NCBI RefSeq assembly: GCF_000612445.1
Contig: NZ_BALC01000010.1
Coordinates: forward strand, 1-39,418
From: Liquorilactobacillus sucicola DSM 21376 = JCM 15457
GTDB taxonomy: Bacteria > Bacillota > Bacilli > Lactobacillales > Lactobacillaceae
Direction: 5' to 3'
DNA: 39,418 bases
In this document: one piece after another, positions 25,277 through 32,933 of the stretch
Numbering within the stretch: the first letter of the stretch is position 1
How the letters are laid out: every line of letters begins with the position of its first letter
Made by a program: the position numbers and the translations under genes
The notes under the pieces: model-generated
Database searches by the model: none
The model's input: only the letters and a program-made list of their open reading frames with translations
Told to the model about the DNA's origin: nothing

Positions 25277-26332
25277 ATGAAAATCAAAAGTGAATTTGAA
25301 ATCGAGCTTTTGACAAAAATATTTATAGGATGGGGCTTTGACAGTCAGAAGGCAAGAATTGTAGCTGATGTACTCAACTATGCTGACCTGAGGGGTATCT
25401 ATTCTCATGGTATTCAACGCTTAACCATGTATGAAAAAAAGTTAAACGCGGGATATATTGATCGTGAAGCCAAAATTCAAGTTGTGAAGCAAGTTCCAAA
25501 CTGTATTGTTGTTGATGCTCAGCAGGCAATGGGGCAACTAGCTTCAACTGAAGTAATGGATCGTCTTATCAGAGTAGCACGGAAAAACGGAATAGCGTTT
25601 GCCACTGTAAGAAACTCAAATCACTTTGGCGCTGCTGGTTATTATGCAGAGATGGCAAGTCAGGCTAAAATGATCGGTTTTGCCGCCACTAGTACTAATC
25701 CGCTCGTAGTCCCTCCTAGGGCAAAAAATCCTTTTTTGGGAAGTAATCCTTTTGCAGCAGCATTTCCTTTGAAGAAAAATGACTTTGTCTTTGATGGTGC
25801 AACATCGACTGTCTCTCTTGGAAGAATAGAAGTTCTAGAAAAATTAAACGAACAAATTCCAGGAGAATGGGCGATTGATGGTAAAGGAGAACTAGAGAAG
25901 AATCCTGCAAACGTCTTGAGTGGTTTGACTCAGGAAAAACGAACCGGGGGAGTTCTTCCAATAGGTGGAATAAAAGAGGCTAATAGCAATTACAAAGGTT
26001 TTGCTATTTCGTTGCTGATTGAAATCATGACAGCGATTTTTTCTCAGGGTTCAATTGCCGCAGATTTAGGAAATGGGAAGCATGATATAAGTCATTTCTT
26101 CATGGTTATCGATCCCACGTTATTCATAAGCTTAAAGCAGTTTAAGATTCAGTTAACGGATATGCTGACAAGAATCCAGAAACTAGAAACAGTCGATGGT
26201 AAAAAAGTCACGCTTCCTGGGGAAAAAGAGCAAATAGCTTTGCGCAGAAACATTAAGGCCGGAATTGAAATAGATGATAAAACGTTACAACAGGTTAAAA
26301 GAATCTGTTCCGATTTGAAAATAGACTTTTAA
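25277..26332 (+). CDS. Malate/L-lactate/sulfolactate dehydrogenase family (Ldh2)
   Basis: This 351-residue protein starts at ATG 25277 after GGTGA, 12 bases behind the solute-binding gene. The type 2 malate/lactate dehydrogenase family uses NAD(P) with a non-Rossmann fold. Conserved pieces are GIYSHGIQRL (active-site His near 47), NSNHFGAAGYYAEMA (around 116-130, with a second His) and GSNPFAAAFP. Known members oxidise L-malate, L-lactate, ureidoglycolate or (R)-sulfolactate (ComC). With a sulfonate-type transporter and methionine genes nearby, a sulfur-containing 2-hydroxy acid is plausible. It starts a run of genes ending near 30329 that are closely spaced and apparently co-transcribed. Confidence 0.85.
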   Translation: MKIKSEFEIELLTKIFIGWGFDSQKARIVADVLNYADLRGIYSHGIQRLTMYEKKLNAGYIDREAKIQVVKQVPNCIVVDAQQAMGQLASTEVMDRLIRVARKNGIAFATVRNSNHFGAAGYYAEMASQAKMIGFAATSTNPLVVPPRAKNPFLGSNPFAAAFPLKKNDFVFDGATSTVSLGRIEVLEKLNEQIPGEWAIDGKGELEKNPANVLSGLTQEKRTGGVLPIGGIKEANSNYKGFAISLLIEIMTAIFSQGSIAADLGNGKHDISHFFMVIDPTLFISLKQFKIQLTDMLTRIQKLETVDGKKVTLPGEKEQIALRRNIKAGIEIDDKTLQQVKRICSDLKIDF

Positions 26333-26349
26333 ATTAAGGGGGAATTATT

Positions 26350-27651
26350 TTGAGTAATAGTTTTGATACTAATAAGATCCACAGCGGGTATCAGCCAGAA
26401 AAGCATAATTATTCTGCAACAGTGCCCATTTATCAGAATGTAGCTTTTGATTTACATGACACCGAACGTGCAGATGAGATTGCGAGGGGAGAATTGGCCG
26501 ATGGGTTCATTTATTCACGTGCAAATAATCCGACGGTCGATGTTTTTGAAAAAAGAATTGCTGAACTCGATGGTGGTGTTGGAGCAGTTGCAGTCAGTTC
26601 GGGGATGGCTGCAATTACATATGCTATCTTAAACGTGGCAGAAGGTGGAGGCAGAATTATCGCCCCGCCTGATATTTATGGTGCAACTTTAGATGAATTT
26701 AGAACGCTTTTGCCAAAATTCGGGATCAATTTCGATTTTGCGGAGGACATTAACGATTTTGAGGCTGTTGAGAAACTTATCCAACCGGATACCAAGGCAA
26801 TTTATGCTGAAAGTGTCTCCAATCCGATCACTAATATTGCCGATGTAGCTAAATTAGCAGAATTAGCGCATAAACACGATATCCCGTTGATTATTGACAA
26901 TACATTTCCCACACCGTATTTATTCAATCCGCTAAAATACGGAGCAGACATAGTAGTCTACTCCTCAACTAAGGGGATAAGTGGGCACGGCAACGTCGTT
27001 TCGGGATTGATTATTGATGGTGGTAATTTCAAATGGCGAAAGGATAAATTCCCCCAGTTTTATGAACCAGAAATTACGTTAAACAAGAAAGGTAGAGAAG
27101 ATACCAGTTTTGCAGCTGTTTTTGCTGAGAAAGCATTTATTGCTCACTTAAGAACTAAATACCTCCGCTTGATGGGGGGAGTTCTCAGCCCTTTTTCAGC
27201 TTACTTGGATTTATTGGGCTTAGAAACGATTTCTGAAAGAATCAGTAAAGAAGTAGCAACTAGCTTAAAAATCGCGCATTTTCTTGAAGAAAATATACAT
27301 GTGGAACATGTATTTCATTCGGGACTATTAAATACGCCTCAAAAAGATTTGGTAAAAAAGTATTATCCTAAGGGAATTGGAACAATTTTCTCATTTAAGC
27401 TTAAGGGTGATAAGAAAAATGTCGTTCGGTTGCTAAACAGTGTTCAGACGTTCACTTATTTACCTAATGTTGGGGATAATCGTTCACTTATTGTTAACCC
27501 AAGTGGGATAACTCATCGTGAAGTTCCTGAAGATGAACGACGTAAGCAAAATATTTCGGATAATCTTGTCCGTCTTTCAATTGGTTTAGAAGATGCAAAT
27601 GATTTGATTGCAGACCTAGAGCAAGCTATCAATAAGGCATTTGGAGAGTGA
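26350..27651 (+). CDS. metY: O-acetylhomoserine sulfhydrylase family PLP enzyme
   Basis: This 433-residue protein starts with TTG 26350 after AAGGGGGAA. It is of the same PLP family as the gene at 22816 but has the longer form and motifs of O-acetyl-L-homoserine (thiol) sulfhydrylases: IHSGYQPEKHN at the start, YSRANNPTVDVFEKR (55-69), SSGMAAITYA, IIDNTFPTPY with Asp183, Lys208 in SSTKGISGHG, and NPSGITHREV near the end. It would make homocysteine from O-acetylhomoserine and sulfide, or methionine from methanethiol. The operon supplies thiols and has a MetE-like gene upstream. The metY name is used in the family sense. Confidence 0.85.
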   Translation: MSNSFDTNKIHSGYQPEKHNYSATVPIYQNVAFDLHDTERADEIARGELADGFIYSRANNPTVDVFEKRIAELDGGVGAVAVSSGMAAITYAILNVAEGGGRIIAPPDIYGATLDEFRTLLPKFGINFDFAEDINDFEAVEKLIQPDTKAIYAESVSNPITNIADVAKLAELAHKHDIPLIIDNTFPTPYLFNPLKYGADIVVYSSTKGISGHGNVVSGLIIDGGNFKWRKDKFPQFYEPEITLNKKGREDTSFAAVFAEKAFIAHLRTKYLRLMGGVLSPFSAYLDLLGLETISERISKEVATSLKIAHFLEENIHVEHVFHSGLLNTPQKDLVKKYYPKGIGTIFSFKLKGDKKNVVRLLNSVQTFTYLPNVGDNRSLIVNPSGITHREVPEDERRKQNISDNLVRLSIGLEDANDLIADLEQAINKAFGE

Positions 27652-27655
27652 AAAA

Positions 27656-28813
27656 ATGGCAAAAGAAGAATATTCAAAGTATTTGAGTGAGATCGTTGCA
27701 TTGCGTCATTATCTGCATCAACATCCGGAACTGTCTACCCAGGAATTTAATACGACCAAGAAAATCAAAGAGGTTTTAGCCGAGTGGAAGATCAAGATTC
27801 TTGAAACCAAGCTTGATACTGGTTTATTGGCTGAGATTAAGGGCACACAAGCAGGCCCTATTATTGGTTTACGGGCCGATATCGATGCTCTTCCGGTTCA
27901 AGAGGAAAGTAACCTTTCTTTTAAATCTTTGAATACCGGAGTAATGCATGCATGTGGCCATGATTTGCATATGTCCAGTTTGTTGGGGGCGATTCGCTAC
28001 TTCAAAGATCACCAAGATGAAGTAAAAGGGACGCTAAGATTTCTTTTTCAACCCGCCGAAGAAGCCGGTGGCGGTGCTGATCAAGTTCTTGCTAAGAATG
28101 TGCTGGATGGTGTTCAGGCATTGATTGGTTTTCACAATAATCCGAATTTGCCGGTTGGAACGATCGCATTGCAAGCGGGCCCGCTGATGGCTGGGTGTTA
28201 TAAGTTTGAAATTAAGATTAAAGGTCAGGGCTCGCATGGAGCCAAACCAGAAAAAAGCAAGGATCCTATTACAACATTAGCAACGATTATTTCTAGTCTG
28301 CAGACGATTGTAAGTCGCAATATTAATCCACAAGATGCTGTTGTTGTAAGTGTGACTCATATCAATGCCGGTAAAGCTTGGAATGTGATCCCTGATGAAG
28401 CATATTTGCAAGGAACGGTGCGTTTGTTCGACCATAAAAATGCAGAACTGGTAAAGACTAAGCTGTTCAGTTTAGTCGAGGGGATCGTACAGGCATACGG
28501 ACAAAAAGCAGAAATAGATTGGAGCGAACGTGCACTGCCGATCAATAATAATGTTAAACTCACACAAGCGGTGATTGATAATTTATCTTTCAAGGTAGAC
28601 CAGCCTGTTTTGTCAATGGCAGGAGAGGATTTTGCGACCTTTCAAAAAGAGATCCCAGGTGTCTTTGCATTCATTGGGTCAAATGGTGCACCAGGAGCAG
28701 CTGATTGGCACAAGCCAAATTTTGTCGGACTAGATGAAACATTACCCACGGGAATTGAGTATTTTGTAGAAGGTGCGCAAGGATTGTTGAAATACTTAGA
28801 CACTGAGCAATAA
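27656..28813 (+). CDS. M20 family amidohydrolase (YxeP-like deacylase)
   Basis: This 385-residue protein is read from ATG 27656; GGAGAG lies at the stop of metY, and the in-frame ATG at 27641 has no better site. It is a metal-dependent aminoacylase-like hydrolase. The metal ligands lie in HACGHDLHM (Cys100, His102), the general base Glu in QPAEEAGGG (Glu135-Glu136), then a His in IGFHNNP and another in the C-terminal WHKPNF. The lid domain carries GQGSHGAKPEKSKDPI. The family removes N-acetyl or other acyl groups from amino acids. Bacillus YxeP does this for the cysteine released from N-acetylated S-adducts, which would pair with the GNAT at 19373. Confidence 0.87.
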   Translation: MAKEEYSKYLSEIVALRHYLHQHPELSTQEFNTTKKIKEVLAEWKIKILETKLDTGLLAEIKGTQAGPIIGLRADIDALPVQEESNLSFKSLNTGVMHACGHDLHMSSLLGAIRYFKDHQDEVKGTLRFLFQPAEEAGGGADQVLAKNVLDGVQALIGFHNNPNLPVGTIALQAGPLMAGCYKFEIKIKGQGSHGAKPEKSKDPITTLATIISSLQTIVSRNINPQDAVVVSVTHINAGKAWNVIPDEAYLQGTVRLFDHKNAELVKTKLFSLVEGIVQAYGQKAEIDWSERALPINNNVKLTQAVIDNLSFKVDQPVLSMAGEDFATFQKEIPGVFAFIGSNGAPGAADWHKPNFVGLDETLPTGIEYFVEGAQGLLKYLDTEQ

Positions 28814-28892
28814 CTTGTTTTCTTGTAGAAGCTTCAATGTAATTTGAGCGAGTAGTGCTATATTTAGAGAGTTTTAAAAGGGAGATAGAGCT

Positions 28893-29894
28893 TTGGTAAA
28901 GATTATTGCATATCACGTTCGCCAGGATGAACAGCCATTTATTGATGAATGGAGCCGAGAAAATAATATTGAAGTCAAAAGTGTGCCTTTTGAACTTCAT
29001 CCAGCAACTGTTAACCATGTACAGGGATTCGATGGAATTATTTATAAGCAGCGCAGTCGCTTGGATGAAGACGGTACTATCTATCAAACACTGAAAGATT
29101 ATGGTATTCAACAATTATCCTGCCGTTCAGCTGGTGTTGATACAATTGATTTTACAGCAGCAGCTAACAACAATATTAAAATAACGAATGTTCCTTCGTA
29201 CTCACCGCATGCTGTGGCTGAGCTAGTTTTAATGCAAGCAATGCAGTTGATTAGACATTATCCTGAATTTAAAGCACGGTTAGACAACAATAATTATATC
29301 GTCGACGGTCTACGTTCGCGGGAACTATCGGAATATATAATCGGAGTGATCGGAGTCGGCCGCATCGGCAGTACAGTTGCTAAGATCTTCCATGCACTTG
29401 GTGCGACGGTTTTAGGAAATGATGTCGTTAAAAAACCTGAACTTGAACGGGCAGGTATTTTAAAATACGTCTCAAAAGAAGAAATCTACCGGAATGCGGA
29501 CATTGTTACCTCACATGTTTATTTGAACCAACAAAACATCCACTTGATCGGGCAAGATGCTTTTGCGCAAATGAAAACAAGCTCTTTTTTAATTAATGAC
29601 TCTCGCGGACCGGTCGTTGATACGGCAGCGTTGCTTGAAGCGCTTGAGAATAAACAGATTGCAGGAGCAGCAATCGATGTAGTTGAAGAAGAAACGAAAA
29701 TATTCAATTTGAAATTTGATGGACCAACTCCAGTTGAGCCTTATAATTATCTAAAGAAACTGCCCAATGTAATACTGACACCGCATATTGGATTTTACAC
29801 GGACATAGCGGTTGAACGAATGGTCAAGCAATCTCTGAATGATGCTTTAGCAATTATTCAGAGTGGTCACAGTCCACATGAGATCAATTTTTAA
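28893..29894 (+). CDS. D-2-hydroxyacid dehydrogenase
   Basis: This 333-residue NAD-dependent enzyme of the D-lactate/D-2-hydroxyisocaproate family starts with TTG 28893 after GGGAGATAG. The Rossmann motif GVGRIGS is at 154-160. The catalytic set is Arg238 (NDSRGP), a Glu in VVEEETKIF (about 265-267) and His298 (TPHIGFYT). These enzymes reduce 2-oxo acids to D-2-hydroxy acids. In a methionine-controlled island the 2-oxo acid could be 4-methylthio-2-oxobutanoate or a sulfolactate-type compound, but ordinary lactate or branched-chain substrates are not excluded. Confidence 0.88.
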   Translation: MVKIIAYHVRQDEQPFIDEWSRENNIEVKSVPFELHPATVNHVQGFDGIIYKQRSRLDEDGTIYQTLKDYGIQQLSCRSAGVDTIDFTAAANNNIKITNVPSYSPHAVAELVLMQAMQLIRHYPEFKARLDNNNYIVDGLRSRELSEYIIGVIGVGRIGSTVAKIFHALGATVLGNDVVKKPELERAGILKYVSKEEIYRNADIVTSHVYLNQQNIHLIGQDAFAQMKTSSFLINDSRGPVVDTAALLEALENKQIAGAAIDVVEEETKIFNLKFDGPTPVEPYNYLKKLPNVILTPHIGFYTDIAVERMVKQSLNDALAIIQSGHSPHEINF

Positions 29895-29906
29895 AGGAGA
29901 ATAGAA

Positions 29907-30329
29907 ATGGTTCAGTTTAGAAAAATGACGATAGAGGATTATGAGCAAGCGTACGCATTGTGGGAGAATACACCAGGAATGCACTTGCAATCTTTGGACA
30001 ATTCTCGTGCAGGCATCCAGCGAGTGCTAGAACTTAATTCGGATCTATGCTTTGTTGCAGTTACAGAAGAAGATAAAGTTGTGGCTACTATCTTAGGAGC
30101 AACTGACGGAAGAAAGGGTTATTTTTATCATGTTGCTGTAGCGGCTGCGTATCAAAAGCAGCATATTGGTTCAGAATTGATCGCAAAGGTTTTAGCTGGC
30201 TTTAAAGCCCATAAGATTGACAAAGTCGGATTATTTACGGTTGTTGATAATTTAGAAGGTCAAAAGTTTTGGCGCCGGCTAGGGTTTAAGGAACGGCCTG
30301 ACATTAAGTATTTTGATATTGATCTATGA
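29907..30329 (+). CDS. GNAT-family N-acetyltransferase
   Basis: This 140-residue acetyltransferase starts at ATG 29907 after AAAGGAGAA. Motif A reads YFYHVAVAAAYQKQHIGSELI (about 71-91), with the Q-K-x-x-I-G acetyl-CoA loop, followed by LFTVVDNLEGQKFWRRLGF, which is typical of RimI/YpeA-like members. It follows the D-hydroxyacid dehydrogenase by 12 bases and ends the gene run before T-box 3. The substrate is unknown. It may be a second amino-acid acetylase of the island, or a toxic amino-acid detoxifier. Confidence 0.82.
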   Translation: MVQFRKMTIEDYEQAYALWENTPGMHLQSLDNSRAGIQRVLELNSDLCFVAVTEEDKVVATILGATDGRKGYFYHVAVAAAYQKQHIGSELIAKVLAGFKAHKIDKVGLFTVVDNLEGQKFWRRLGFKERPDIKYFDIDL

Positions 30330-30410
30330 ATTTAAACGGTATCTGAATCTGCTGGTGTAAAACAGCGATAAGGATGCTGATAGATACGTTCTTTAAATCA
30401 AAATTCATAA

Positions 30411-30439
30411 TTGACATCAGTATGATTTAGGATTAAAAT
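30411..30439 (+). promoter_or_regulatory. Promoter of T-box operon 3
   Basis: TTGACA (30411-30416), a 17-bp spacer, then TAAAAT (30434-30439). It matches the other two T-box promoters apart from one base in the -10. Confidence 0.87.
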
Positions 30440-30454
30440 CTAAGACGTTAATTA

Positions 30455-30712
30455 TAAAAAGATGAGTAACTGATTAGTGCAATTTGAAGAGAGACCCGTA
30501 AGCTGAGAAGGGTTAATAGCACAACAGTGAAGATGGTCTTTGGAATTCTACCCTGCGGCGAGTTTATTTAAATAAGCCGCAGGCAGGTGCGCCTGTTACA
30601 GCGGTAAGAGTTTTTAATGACTCCCAGAGGATGACGAGAGCAATCTAGTCATTGAACAACGAGTGGTAACGCGATAATCCGCCTCGTGGCAACTAGCCAG
30701 GGGGCTTTTTTG
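30455..30712 (+). ncRNA. Methionine T-box leader 3 (SsuABC-like transporter)
   Basis: AAAGATGAGTAAC opens Stem I and GTGAAG-ATG-G closes the specifier loop, with AUG at 30533-30535. An extra hairpin CCTGCGGC/GCCGCAGG (about 30551-30583) follows Stem I. The T-box sequence AACGAGTGGTAACGCG (30658-30673) and the terminator hairpin (30680-30705, then TTTTTT) complete the leader. It places the transporter under methionine starvation control. Confidence 0.9.
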
Positions 30713-30735
30713 TTTGAAGTAAAGGAAGGGGGGCA

Positions 30736-30822
30736 ATGTGTTCTGGCTTTATAGAGGGAGTGATTGGAGAACAGCAAGACAGAAGCAGGTGTTTGTTCAG
30801 AGTAAGATGTTTTAAAAAATAA
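30736..30822 (+). CDS. Possible 28-residue Cys-containing small ORF after T-box 3
   Basis: ATG 30736 follows a very strong purine block, GGAAGGGGGG (30724-30733). The peptide begins MCSGFIEG and ends RCLFRVRCFKK, with three Cys. Its stop is 16 bases before the solute-binding gene. It is not recognised. It could be a small protein, a coupling leader, or chance. Confidence 0.3.
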   Translation: MCSGFIEGVIGEQQDRSRCLFRVRCFKK

Positions 30823-30838
30823 TGGGGGATGATTTTTC

Positions 30839-31868
30839 ATGAAATGGAAAATTACTGGAAGTATCTTGGGGATTTTAGCAATAAGTGTTAGTTTAGCAGC
30901 TTGTTCGAATAAAAAATCAGCAGAGGCAAGCAAAACTTATAAGTATGGTACCGTGACCTTGCCAGTTAAGGATGGATCGATTTGTAATGCCGCTAACTAC
31001 ATAGCATATGAAAAAGGTTTCTTTAAGAAAAACGGGATTCGGGCGAAATTGGTTGCAAATCCACGAACAATCAGTGACTTGGAAGCTGGTTTTGCTAGTG
31101 GAAAATATGACGCACAAAATGGAGACTTTCAATATTTGCCAGCAATTCAAAATGGGGCAGCAATCAAGGCGGCTGGCGGCATCCATCAAGGATGTATCAA
31201 GTTACTAGTTCCAAAAAATTCAAGCATCAAGAGTGTTAAGGATTTGAAAGGAAAAACGATCGGAATTCCGGCACAAGGATCAACGCCACAATATGTAACT
31301 TCAATAGCACTGCAACATGCTGGGATAGATCCTAAGAAAGATGTTACTTGGAAGGTGTACAGCACCGATACACTTGCGGAAGCGGCTAAAAAGAAGCAGA
31401 TTGATGCAGTCGGAACTGTTGATCCTTATGCTTATCAGGCACAAAGAAGATGGATTTAAAGCAATTATTGATAATAACAACTATGACGGTGACGATAAGA
31501 TGGCTGCAATGGGGATGAAAAAGCAAGGTGCTTGCTGCTATCTCTACATCTCAAACCGTTTGATTAAGGAAAATCCTGCAAAGGCAAAAGCAATTGTCAA
31601 GTCATATAAAGAAGCTGCTTCATGGATCAACAAGCATCCAGAAGGAACCGCTAAGATCGAATTGGACAAGGGGTATGTTGCCAAAAGTAAATTCATTAAT
31701 GTGAAAAATGTTACTCAGATTATTAAGGACGAGCATTTTGATTTGAATCTTGAAAGAGGGAAAGAAGATTTAGCTTATTACATTAAGCAATTGAAACAGG
31801 CAGGCTACCTTAAAGCAGATACTAATAATAAGGAATTACTGAAAAAAGCTTATTATGATGCAAACTAA
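30839..31868 (+). pseudogene. ABC substrate-binding lipoprotein, SsuA/NMT1-like, frameshifted
   Basis: Together the two frames encode a binding protein of about 343 residues, paralogous to the one at 24228. It has a lipoprotein signal with lipobox LAAC (Cys22), so it should be lipid-anchored outside the membrane. Mature motifs mirror the paralogue: NYIAYEKGFFKKNGI, HQGCIKLLVPKNSSI, GIPAQGSTPQYV and DPYAYQA, then in the next frame KEDGFKAIIDNNN and GACCYLYIS. The break is at 31440-31443: GCA-C-AAA occurs where the paralogue reads Ala-Val-Lys, so two bases appear lost, and the first frame stops at 31457-31459. The start has GGGGGATGA upstream. If the shift is real, the transporter must rely on the other binding protein. 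Confidence 0.85.
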
Positions 31869-31898
31869 TAAAAAAGAATGTTGGGGGCGAGGCAGATA

Positions 31899-32918
31899 GT
31901 GAGCGCGTTGACAACTAATGCAGAACATAAAAAAAATAAGAAGAAGCGTGAATTAACTTTAAAGTATTGGAAACCATGGTCTCAATTTTGGAATATTAGC
32001 GGTATTGTGATTATCTTACTTGCACTTGTAGAAAATATTAGCGTGCCATCGCAAGAAGATGTTAATAACAAACCATATCAAATATTTTTAATTGTTTACT
32101 TTCTTTACCTGTCTTTTACCACTGTCTGGGGTTGGATATTTCGGCAAGGACATTTGCGAGCTTATAGCGGACATTTTTCACAATTAAATGTTAGTTTAGG
32201 TATTTTACTGATTGTCCAAGATTTATTGACTGAAAAATTTTCGATATTAGCGCAACCATTTTTTGTTAGTTTCGCGCAAATAATAGAACAGATTACCACA
32301 GATCATAAGCTGCTTTGGGATTCAACTGTTTCATCGACAGTTCTCTGGTTAGTTAGTTTTATAGTAGGGGCCTTGATTGGAGTTGTTTTCGGATTGTTGA
32401 TGGGACGATATCGCCAGTTTAATTATTGGGCATTCCCTTATCTTAAAGTAATTGGTATTATTCCAGCGGCAGCATGGATGCCTTTGACTTTAGTAATATT
32501 TCCGACAAGTTATATGTCTGAAATATTTTTGATTGCTTTTGCTGTATGGTTCCCAGTTGCTTTTATGACTATTGGGGGAGTTCAGGGGATCTCAAGTGAA
32601 TACTTTGAGTCAGCGAAAACATTAGGTTTTTCGGAATGGCGCATTATGTGGAAGATTGTTATCCCTGGATCTCTTCCGAGCATGTTTATCGGAATATTTA
32701 CAGCATTAGGTCTTTCGTTTACAATGCTCGTTATTTCTGAAATGATGGGTGCAAAAGTAGGCTTAGGCTGGTATATAAACTGGGCACGTGGTGTCGGTAA
32801 TTATACACAGGTTTATGCTGCAATTGTTATAATGGCGGTTTTGTTTTCACTTATTTTTGTTATTAGCAATAAGTTTCAAACGTACTTTTTAAGATGGCGG
32901 GAACAAAACAACCATTAA
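31899..32918 (+). CDS. ABC transporter permease, SsuC/TauC type
   Basis: The frame opens at ATG 31878 but GTG 31899, after GGGGGCGAGG, is the better start (about 339 residues). An N-terminal extension with about three extra hydrophobic segments (residues 30-110) precedes the usual BPD permease domain. The ATPase-coupling EAA loop is clear: EYFESAKTLGFSEWRIMWKIV (around 245-265). It lies between the binding protein and the ATPase, with 15 bases to the ATPase. The extension is longer than in typical SsuC. The substrate is unknown; sulfonate, thiamine-precursor and other small molecules are carried by relatives. Confidence 0.87.
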   Translation: MSALTTNAEHKKNKKKRELTLKYWKPWSQFWNISGIVIILLALVENISVPSQEDVNNKPYQIFLIVYFLYLSFTTVWGWIFRQGHLRAYSGHFSQLNVSLGILLIVQDLLTEKFSILAQPFFVSFAQIIEQITTDHKLLWDSTVSSTVLWLVSFIVGALIGVVFGLLMGRYRQFNYWAFPYLKVIGIIPAAAWMPLTLVIFPTSYMSEIFLIAFAVWFPVAFMTIGGVQGISSEYFESAKTLGFSEWRIMWKIVIPGSLPSMFIGIFTALGLSFTMLVISEMMGAKVGLGWYINWARGVGNYTQVYAAIVIMAVLFSLIFVISNKFQTYFLRWREQNNH

Positions 32919-32933
32919 TTTGGAGGGGTAGAA

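Noticed and set aside
25716-25961. Minus-strand ORF inside the Ldh2 gene
   Set aside because: A shadow frame; the plus strand encodes a full-length, well-conserved dehydrogenase.
22816-27651. The two cystathionine-family PLP genes as a tandem duplication
   Set aside because: They differ in length and signature motifs (CGS/CGL type versus O-acetylhomoserine sulfhydrylase type), so they are old paralogues with distinct roles.
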